Source of the DNA: Liquorilactobacillus hordei DSM 19519
Lineage (GTDB): Bacteria > Bacillota > Bacilli > Lactobacillales > Lactobacillaceae
Assembly: GCF_019443985.1 (NCBI RefSeq)
Contig: NZ_CP049303.1
Coordinates: 372,001 to 436,000, forward strand
Direction of reading: 5' to 3'
Length of the DNA: 64,000 nt
In this document: positions 58,045-64,000 of the stretch, one piece after another
Numbering within the stretch: the first letter of the stretch is position 1
Layout of the letters: each line of letters starts with the position of its first letter
Translations under genes and position numbers: made by a program
The notes under the pieces: model-generated
Told to the model about the DNA's origin: nothing
Seen by the model: only the letters and a program-made list of their open reading frames with translations
The model's database searches: none

Positions 58045-60579
58045 TTGAAAAAACGTAAAGAACGAATTGCTCGTCAAAAATACTTACAGCAAATCAAACA
58101 TATTAAAGGTATCAGCCGAACAGCTTCATACGTTGGCACAGGTTTTTTACTTGGTTCAGCTACCTTGCCAATTTTTAAAGCAAAAGCCGATACTACAGCT
58201 GCTCAAAATACAGTCACTTCTACTGTTGGATCTACAAATTCTAGCGGAAGTAGCAGCACACTGGCTTCCAGTACAAGTTCAGCCAACTCAACTAGTTCAT
58301 CTGCTTCATCTGCTTCAACTCCAACTAGTTCTGCTAACTCAACAATAGCAAGCAGCTCTTCAAGTAGCGCTGCTCAAAAATCTTCCGTTGTAGCTTCAAG
58401 TAGCTCTGTAAGTTCACAAAGTTCGGCAACTTCTAGTTCCAGTAGCTCAACCAGTTCATCGGTTTCATCTGTGAGTGGTGTTACATTGAATACAACTTCG
58501 CTGACTTCTGCACCTGTAAAGGTAGCTACTTTTATTAATAGTATTGCTAGTTCTGCACAACAAGTTGCACAACAATATAATCTCTACGCATCTCTAATGA
58601 TTGCGCAAGCCGCGACTGAAAGCGGCTGGGGTTCTAGTACTCTGTCTACCAAAGCTCACAATCTCTTTGGAATTAAATATTCTGGTTCTGGTAGCTATAT
58701 TACTATGAATACTCAAGAATACTATAGCGGTGCTTACCATACTGTTTCTGCTAAATTTCAATCTTATAGCAGTTATAGTGACTCATTAGTTGCATATGCA
58801 AAGCTAATCTCTAATAATTTCAGCAATTCGACCAAGGCTAATGCATCTTCGGTTTCAATTGCTGCATCTAACCTAGCCAAGGGTAAGTATGGTACATATG
58901 CAACTGATCCTAGTTATGCTACAAAGCTTTTGAACATTATTAATCTATATGGTCTAACAAAATATGATACTGGTTCTTCAACAAGTTCTACTGGTTCTTC
59001 AACAAGTTCTACTGGTTCTTCTTCAACATCTAACTCTAACAGCTCCACCACTGGTTCTGCTAGCAGCTCTTCGACTTCATCATATATTGTTAAGTCTGGG
59101 GATTCGCTTTGGGCTGTCGCTAACAAGTATGGGATTTCTGTTGCTAATTTGAAGAGTTGGAACAATCTTTCTTCCGATATTATCTACATTGGACAGTCTT
59201 TGAAAGTTTCTAATTCTGCTTCGCAATCAAGTAACAGCAATAGTAGCTCTAGCTCTTCGAATTCAACTTCTAGCTCTAGTCAGTCAAGTTCAAGCACTTC
59301 TTCAACTTCATCGGCTTCGACTTACACCGTTAAGTCTGGGGATTCACTTTGGGCTGTCGCTAACAAGTATGGGATTTCTGTTGCTAATTTGAAGAGTTGG
59401 AACAATCTTTCTTCCAATACTATCTACATTGGACAGTCTTTAAAAGTTTCTAATTCTGCTTCACAATCAAGCAATAGTAGCTCTAGTCAGTCAAGTTCAA
59501 GCACTTCTTCAACTTCATCGGCTTCGACTTACACCGTTAAGTCTGGGGATTCGCTTTGGGCTGTCGCTAACAAGTATGGGATTTCTGTTGCTAATTTGAA
59601 GAGTTGGAACAATCTTTCTTCCAATACTATCTACATTGGACAATCTTTGAAAGTTTCTAATTCTGCTTCACAATCAAGTAACAGCAATAGTAGCTCTAGC
59701 TCTTCGACTCCTAGCTCTAGTCAGTCAAGTTCAAGCACTTCTTCAACTTCATCAACTTCGACTTACACTGTTAAGTCTGGGGATTCGCTTTGGGCTGTCG
59801 CTAACAAGTATGGGATTTCTGTTGCTAATTTGAAGAGTTGGAACAATCTTTCTTCCAATACTATCTACATTGGACAATCTTTGAAAGTTTCTAATTCTGC
59901 TTCACAATCAAGTAACAGCAATAGTAGCTCTAGCTCTTCGAATTCAACTTCTAGCTCTAGTCAGTCAAGTTCAAGCACTTCTTCAACTTCATCGGCTTCG
60001 ACTTACACCGTTAAGTCTGGGGATTCACTTTGGGCTGTCGCTAATAAGTATGGGATTTCTGTTGCTAATTTGAAGAGTTGGAACAATCTTTCTTCCGATA
60101 TTATCTACATTGGACAGTCTTTGAAAGTTTCTAATTCTGCTTCACAATCAATTAACAGCAATAGTAGCTCTAGCTCTTCGAATTCAACTTCTAGCTCTAG
60201 TCAGTCAAGTTCAAGCACTTCTTCAACTTCATCGGCTTCGACTTACACCGTTAAGTCTGGGGATTCACTTTGGGCTGTCGCTAATAAGTATGGACTTACG
60301 GTAACTAAATTAAAAGAATTGAATTCTTTGAACACTAATACAATCTATATTGGACAAACACTAAAAATTTCAAGTAAAACAACAGCAACTAGCTCAACAA
60401 CTAATAGCAGCTCTAGTTCGGCCACTTCTTCAACCAAAAAGACATACACCGTTAAATCTGGAGATTCCTTGTGGCAAATAGCTGTTAAATATAATACAAC
60501 TGTTACACAACTTAAATCTACAAATCATTTAAGTTCTGACACTATTTATGTTGGACAAGCACTTATAGTTAACAATTAA
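58045..60579 (+). CDS. cell-wall glucosaminidase with seven LysM repeats
   Basis: About 844 residues from a TTG at 58045 that sits 8 bases after GGAAG (the GTG at 58036 overlaps the site). Residues 1-48 are a basic then hydrophobic signal peptide ending in KAKA. A Ser/Thr-rich linker leads to a GH73-type N-acetylglucosaminidase domain (about 156-308; [13 protein letters not shown] with the catalytic Glu, HNLFGIK). From residue 347 seven LysM motifs ([18 protein letters not shown]) separated by Ser-rich linkers bind peptidoglycan. It is secreted and probably splits daughter cells. LysM 2 to 5 are almost identical in DNA. Confidence 0.93.
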   Translation: MKKRKERIARQKYLQQIKHIKGISRTASYVGTGFLLGSATLPIFKAKADTTAAQNTVTSTVGSTNSSGSSSTLASSTSSANSTSSSASSASTPTSSANSTIASSSSSSAAQKSSVVASSSSVSSQSSATSSSSSSTSSSVSSVSGVTLNTTSLTSAPVKVATFINSIASSAQQVAQQYNLYASLMIAQAATESGWGSSTLSTKAHNLFGIKYSGSGSYITMNTQEYYSGAYHTVSAKFQSYSSYSDSLVAYAKLISNNFSNSTKANASSVSIAASNLAKGKYGTYATDPSYATKLLNIINLYGLTKYDTGSSTSSTGSSTSSTGSSSTSNSNSSTTGSASSSSTSSYIVKSGDSLWAVANKYGISVANLKSWNNLSSDIIYIGQSLKVSNSASQSSNSNSSSSSSNSTSSSSQSSSSTSSTSSASTYTVKSGDSLWAVANKYGISVANLKSWNNLSSNTIYIGQSLKVSNSASQSSNSSSSQSSSSTSSTSSASTYTVKSGDSLWAVANKYGISVANLKSWNNLSSNTIYIGQSLKVSNSASQSSNSNSSSSSSTPSSSQSSSSTSSTSSTSTYTVKSGDSLWAVANKYGISVANLKSWNNLSSNTIYIGQSLKVSNSASQSSNSNSSSSSSNSTSSSSQSSSSTSSTSSASTYTVKSGDSLWAVANKYGISVANLKSWNNLSSDIIYIGQSLKVSNSASQSINSNSSSSSSNSTSSSSQSSSSTSSTSSASTYTVKSGDSLWAVANKYGLTVTKLKELNSLNTNTIYIGQTLKISSKTTATSSTTNSSSSSATSSTKKTYTVKSGDSLWQIAVKYNTTVTQLKSTNHLSSDTIYVGQALIVNN
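59083..60362 (+). repeat. tandem LysM-linker repeat array
   Basis: Six units of about 207-241 bp, beginning at 59083, 59323, 59530, 59761, 60001 and 60241 (each starts near ACCGTTAAGTCTGGGGATTC). Units one to five are nearly identical; the sixth diverges after 50 bp. A seventh LysM at 60445 is clearly older. Unit length differs by loss of Ser codons in the linkers. Confidence 0.9.
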
Positions 60580-60647
60580 TAAAAAGACTACTAGATTGCC
60601 ATAATAGATAAAATCTATCACTGATAAGAGAACATTTTTCGAAAAAA

Positions 60648-60664
60648 AGTGAGTGTGACATGAG
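60648..60664 (-). repeat. remnant end of the dispersed repeat beside IS copy 3
   Basis: AGTGAGTGTGACATGAG corresponds to the reverse of the repeat's GCACACTCCC end. The opposite end of a repeat (CTTTTGACCCAGCTCC) lies at 62138-62153 on the other side of the IS. The middle of the repeat is missing. Confidence 0.55.
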
Positions 60665-60716
60665 TGAAGTGCCTTACAAAACTTGGACATGTAAATCAAG
60701 TTTTGGAGGTGCTTTT

Positions 60717-61241
60717 TTGACACGTAATTATACCTACAGCTTTAAGTTGAAAGTAGTTAAAGAATATTTAAATGGTGAAAATTCACTCCACACACTGTGT
60801 CTGAAATATAAGATGCCGAGTGATACTCCATTAGTAATTTGGGTGTCGCGTTATAAAGCTTTTGGCCCTACCGGTCTTAAACAGCTTAAACGCCGACACT
60901 ATTCTAATGATTTCAAGGTAGCGGTTATTACCTATTACTTGAACCATTCTACCAGTATTCAAAAAACAGCCATCCACTTTGATATCAGCCACACAGTCGT
61001 TTATAATTGGCTTAAATTAATGCGGCAATTTGGAATTAAAGCCGTAATTTCATCTAAGATAGGACGACCCAAGATGGTTAAGAAAAAGAAAGAAACATCC
61101 AAGAAAAAGACCGAACAACAGTTAATAGAGAGACAACAAAAACAAATCAGACATTTAGAACAGGAACTTTCCTATACTAAAATTGAGAATGTTTATCTAA
61201 AAAAATTGGATGCCGTAATTCGAAACAAAAAACAGCACTAA
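60717..61241 (+). CDS. IS3-family transposase OrfA (copy 3)
   Basis: 174 residues from the TTG at 60717, 7 bases after GGAGG. Identical to the other copies. The slip site C-AAA-AAA-C lies at 61226-61233, just before the stop. Confidence 0.9.
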   Translation: MTRNYTYSFKLKVVKEYLNGENSLHTLCLKYKMPSDTPLVIWVSRYKAFGPTGLKQLKRRHYSNDFKVAVITYYLNHSTSIQKTAIHFDISHTVVYNWLKLMRQFGIKAVISSKIGRPKMVKKKKETSKKKTEQQLIERQQKQIRHLEQELSYTKIENVYLKKLDAVIRNKKQH

Positions 61242-61261
61242 AAGTTAAAACAATTAACGAA

Positions 61262-62104
61262 TTGCGGCGTGATTATCCCTTTATTACGCTCTTAAAAGTT
61301 GCGGGACTTGCGCGTTCGACGTATTACTATCATTTAGCTTGTCTAAACCGGCCTGATAAATATCGTCAGGTTAAACAAATTATTCGGCAAGAATTTGCCC
61401 GCTCTCATCAAACTTATGGTTATCGTCGCATGAGATTTGTTTTAAAACAGCATCATGTTAAACTTTGTCTAGAAACTGTTCGTAAAATTATGTTTTCTAT
61501 GGGTCTGAAAGTTACTCTTTTTTCAAAACATTCTGGTCGGTACAACTCATATCATGGTCATGTTGGACAGGTGGTACCTAACTTGCTCAAGCAACAATTC
61601 AAGGCCCATAAACCATATACTGTTTTGCATACTGACGTCAGTCAGTTTAAACTTACGTGTGGAAAATGGGGTTATATTTCGACAGTTATTGATGAGGCTA
61701 GTAATGAAGTTTTAGCCGCTAAAGTTAGTTCAACACCCAATCGTGTTTTAATCGATCAAACCCTTGAGACAGTCATTAAAAAGATTCCCGCAACAACTAA
61801 ACCAATTCTACACTCTGATCAAGGATGGCAATATCAAATGACCAATTATCAAGCTAAACTAAGACATCATCATTTCATTCAAAGCATGTCCCGTAAGGGA
61901 AATTGTTTAGACAATGCTCCAGTTGAGAGCTTTTTCAGTATGCTTAAACGTGAATGTTTAAGGCGCATTAAGGTTACTTCGCTCAGTGAACTAAGTACAT
62001 TAGTGGAACATTATGTTGCTTGGTATAATAACCAGCGAATTTCACTTAAGCGTCACGGATTAACTCCAGTCGAATATCGTAAACAGTATCTAACTAATAA
62101 TTAA
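61262..62104 (+). CDS. IS3-family transposase OrfB (copy 3)
   Basis: 280 residues, DDE core intact and identical to copies 1 and 2. Its frame is open upstream to the orfA slip site (reading KTALKVKTINEL before RRDYP), supporting production as an OrfAB fusion by -1 frameshifting. Confidence 0.93.
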   Translation: MRRDYPFITLLKVAGLARSTYYYHLACLNRPDKYRQVKQIIRQEFARSHQTYGYRRMRFVLKQHHVKLCLETVRKIMFSMGLKVTLFSKHSGRYNSYHGHVGQVVPNLLKQQFKAHKPYTVLHTDVSQFKLTCGKWGYISTVIDEASNEVLAAKVSSTPNRVLIDQTLETVIKKIPATTKPILHSDQGWQYQMTNYQAKLRHHHFIQSMSRKGNCLDNAPVESFFSMLKRECLRRIKVTSLSELSTLVEHYVAWYNNQRISLKRHGLTPVEYRKQYLTNN

Positions 62105-62270
62105 AACAAACATGTCTAACTTTTTTATGGCACTTCACTTTTGACCCAGCTCCTTATTTAAATTAGCAACAGTTGATACATTCAAAAATAAAAGATATGA
62201 AACTTGTCTGTTTCAAGTTGATACCGTAAGGATGTATAATGATTATATTCTGATAAAGCGGGGAGAAAAT

Positions 62271-64000
62271 ATGACTGAAATAACACGATTTTACAATGAT
62301 TTCCAACCAGCACATTATGATATTTATATTGATGTAAATCGAGAAACAAAAAGGATAAAAGGTACGGTAAAAATAACAGGGGTTGCTAAAAGTACTGATA
62401 TTGCAATTCATCAAAAGAACTTGAATATTAGTTTGGTTGAGGTAAGTGGGAAGCAAAGAGAGTTTGAGCTTGATGAAGCCAATGATGCTCTCCACCTGAC
62501 TGTAGATAAACTGGGTGAAGTCGAAGTCAAGATTGATTACGAGACAAAATTGACTGATTCGATGATGGGAATTTATCCGTCTTATTATGAAGTTGATGGT
62601 GTCAAAAAACAGATTATTGGAACTCAGTTTGAGACAAACTTTGCACGCCAAGCATTTCCATGTATTGATGAACCAGAGGCGAAAGCAACTTTTGATTTGG
62701 CTTTGAAATATGATGAGAAACCAGGAGAATTGACGCTGGCCAATATGCCTGAAAATCATGTTGAAGATGGCGTACATTATTTTGATACGACTGTTCGGAT
62801 GTCAACATATCTAGTGGCATTTGCATTTGGAGATTTGCAAGCTAAGTATACTGAGACTAAAAGTGGAGTTAAGATTGGTGTTTTTGCAACAAAAGCACAT
62901 AAGCCTAATGAACTAGACTTTGGTTTGGATATCGCAAAGCGTTCAATTGAATTTTATGAAGATTTCTATGAAACACCATACCCACTTCCACATTCATGGC
63001 AACTGGCCTTGCCTGATTTTTCAGCAGGAGCAATGGAAAATTGGGGCTTGGTGACTTATCGTGAAGCATACTTAACATTGGATCCTGACAACACATCATT
63101 GGATATGAAACAGCTTGTTGCAACCATAATTGCCCATGAATTGGCACATCAATGGTTTGGTGACTTAGTAACTATGAAGTGGTGGGATGACCTGTGGTTG
63201 AATGAAAGTTTTGCTAATATGATGGAATACGTGGCAATTGATGCTCTAGAGCCTGAATGGAGAATTTGGGAAACTTTCCAAGCTGCAGAAGCACCTGCTG
63301 CATTACAAAGAGATGCAACTGATGGGGTCCAGTCAGTTCATGTTCAAGTCGAAAATCCTGCTGAAATTGATGCACTTTTTGATGGAGCGATTGTTTATGC
63401 TAAGGGAGCTAGGATGCTAGTAATGGTTCGAGCATTAATTGGTGATGATGCTTTACGCGCAGGGTTAAAGAATTATTTTGAAGAACATCAATATAATAAT
63501 GCAACTGGTGCTGATTTATGGAATGCACTGGGTAAGGCATCAGGAATGGATGTATTGGCAATAATTAATTCTTGGTTAGAGCAACCAGGTTATCCTGTAG
63601 TAACAGCAAAAGTTGTAAATAATGATGTTGTTTTATCACAGCAACAATTCTTTATTGGTGAAGGACATGATGTAAAACGTCAATGGCAAATTCCACTAAG
63701 TAGTAATTACGCTGAGATTCCTACGATTATGTCGGAAAAGGAAATCACCATTGCTGGATACCAGAGTTTGCGGGAGAAAAACGGTGAGCCTTTACGTATT
63801 AATGTAGGTAATAACTCACACTTTATCGTTAAATATGATGATACGTTGTTAAGTGATATCTTAGGCGATGTTACAAAATATGATTCAATTACGCAACTGC
63901 AAATTCTTCAGGACTTACGCTTGTTAGCTGAAGGAAATCAAGTTTCATATGAAACAATCGTACCATTGCTTAGCAAGTTTGCAGATAGTAAATATGCACT
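62271..64000 (+). CDS. pepN: aminopeptidase N (partial, runs off the window)
   Basis: The frame is open from the ATG at 62271 to the end, 576 codons of an expected 840 or so. GAMENWG (substrate-binding exopeptidase motif) and HELAHQWFGD with a later NESFA glutamate form the M1-family zinc site. PepN releases N-terminal residues from peptides in the cytoplasm, a core part of lactobacillus nitrogen nutrition. GGGGAG precedes the ATG; TGTATAAT at 62233-62240 is a good extended -10 box. Confidence 0.95.
   Translation, partial: MTEITRFYNDFQPAHYDIYIDVNRETKRIKGTVKITGVAKSTDIAIHQKNLNISLVEVSGKQREFELDEANDALHLTVDKLGEVEVKIDYETKLTDSMMGIYPSYYEVDGVKKQIIGTQFETNFARQAFPCIDEPEAKATFDLALKYDEKPGELTLANMPENHVEDGVHYFDTTVRMSTYLVAFAFGDLQAKYTETKSGVKIGVFATKAHKPNELDFGLDIAKRSIEFYEDFYETPYPLPHSWQLALPDFSAGAMENWGLVTYREAYLTLDPDNTSLDMKQLVATIIAHELAHQWFGDLVTMKWWDDLWLNESFANMMEYVAIDALEPEWRIWETFQAAEAPAALQRDATDGVQSVHVQVENPAEIDALFDGAIVYAKGARMLVMVRALIGDDALRAGLKNYFEEHQYNNATGADLWNALGKASGMDVLAIINSWLEQPGYPVVTAKVVNNDVVLSQQQFFIGEGHDVKRQWQIPLSSNYAEIPTIMSEKEITIAGYQSLREKNGEPLRINVGNNSHFIVKYDDTLLSDILGDVTKYDSITQLQILQDLRLLAEGNQVSYETIVPLLSKFADSKYA

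Larger units (their letters stand above)
60665..62137 (+). mobile_element. IS3-family (IS150-group) element, copy 3
   Basis: 1473 bp, opposite orientation to copies 1 and 2. Left end TGAAGTGCC matches; the right end reads GGCACTTCA instead of the reverse of TGTACTGCC, and a few more bases of that terminal repeat differ, though the coding regions are identical. No 3-bp duplication: GAG on the left, CTT on the right. It lies directly after the LysM hydrolase gene. Confidence 0.88.

Noticed and set aside
58914..59165. Minus-strand frame rich in Glu, Leu and Val within the LysM gene
   Set aside because: It is the complement of Ser/Thr-rich linker codons; no ribosome site and no family.
59083..60579. 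CRISPR-like or satellite repeat array
   Set aside because: The repeats are in frame, encode LysM domains with Ser-rich linkers, and have no spacer pattern.
62163..62777. Minus-strand 204-codon frame at the start of pepN
   Set aside because: It is antisense to a clear PepN coding region with intact M1-family motifs, and it has no ribosome site.

Overview
The window is a low-GC Firmicute chromosome segment and most probably comes from a lactobacillus (Lactobacillaceae). The main reasons are the lactate racemase operon in the Lactobacillus plantarum style, a PepN aminopeptidase, soluble fumarate reductase plus fumarase, glycerol-3-phosphate oxidases, an inducible ornithine decarboxylase of the Lactobacillus 30a type, and strong AGGAGG-type ribosome sites. 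I cannot name the species from sequence alone. No rRNA, tRNA or CRISPR array was seen.

Layout. 1-2.2 kb: tail of a DUF2075 ATPase and an amino acid permease. 2.4-8.3 kb: a tyrosine/chorismate operon (MFS transporter fused to chorismate mutase, aroC, aroA, tyrA, aroK). It is preceded by a tyrosine-rich leader peptide and a chain of mutually exclusive hairpins ending in a terminator, which looks like classical transcription attenuation. 8.4-10.5 kb: DoxX, DegV, a dispersed palindromic repeat and a candidate small RNA. 10.5-15.5 kb: menaquinone genes menF-menD-menH-menC, which also draw on chorismate. 15.6-21.4 kb: larR divergent from larABCED, making the nickel-pincer cofactor and lactate racemase plus a lactic acid channel. 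21.4-28.2 kb: MFS efflux pump, ornithine decarboxylase, an IS150-type element and an aldehyde dehydrogenase. 28.6-34.6 kb: ApbE, a glycerol-3-phosphate oxidase, a parS-like site, and lutCBA in which lutB carries a nonsense codon. 34.8-43.7 kb: Dps, flavin reductase, a second candidate small RNA, a frameshifted luciferase-type oxidoreductase with its F420-reductase-like neighbour, a PH-domain membrane pair (one frameshifted), nitroreductase, phosphatase, TetR regulator and racemase-family protein. 43.9-47.2 kb: glpK-glpO with a cre site. 47.4-48.8 kb: second IS copy. 49-56 kb: phospho-beta-glucosidase and PTS EIIB, fumarate reductase, fumarase, aldo/keto reductase, CDF metal exporter. 56.4-60.6 kb: thiol peroxidase, YitT protein and a seven-LysM cell-wall hydrolase. 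60.7-62.1 kb: third IS copy. 62.3 kb to the end: pepN, cut by the window edge.

How it fits together. Chorismate made by the aro operon feeds tyrosine (chorismate mutase domain plus TyrA) and menaquinone (men genes). Menaquinone, glycerol-3-phosphate oxidase, fumarase, fumarate reductase and ApbE suggest simple redox balancing with oxygen or fumarate. Lactate handling (lar, lut) sits beside it, but the lut route looks broken here.

The most unusual items are: the tyrosine attenuator driving an MFS-chorismate mutase fusion; an ACT-domain relic left behind tyrA; two small-RNA candidates sharing a C-rich loop; and an IS150-group element found three times within or beside one interspersed palindromic repeat, twice at exactly the same nucleotide, with an empty copy of the site also present. 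Three further genes (lutB, the LLM oxidoreductase, ydbT) each carry a single disabling change, which could be real decay or sequencing error.
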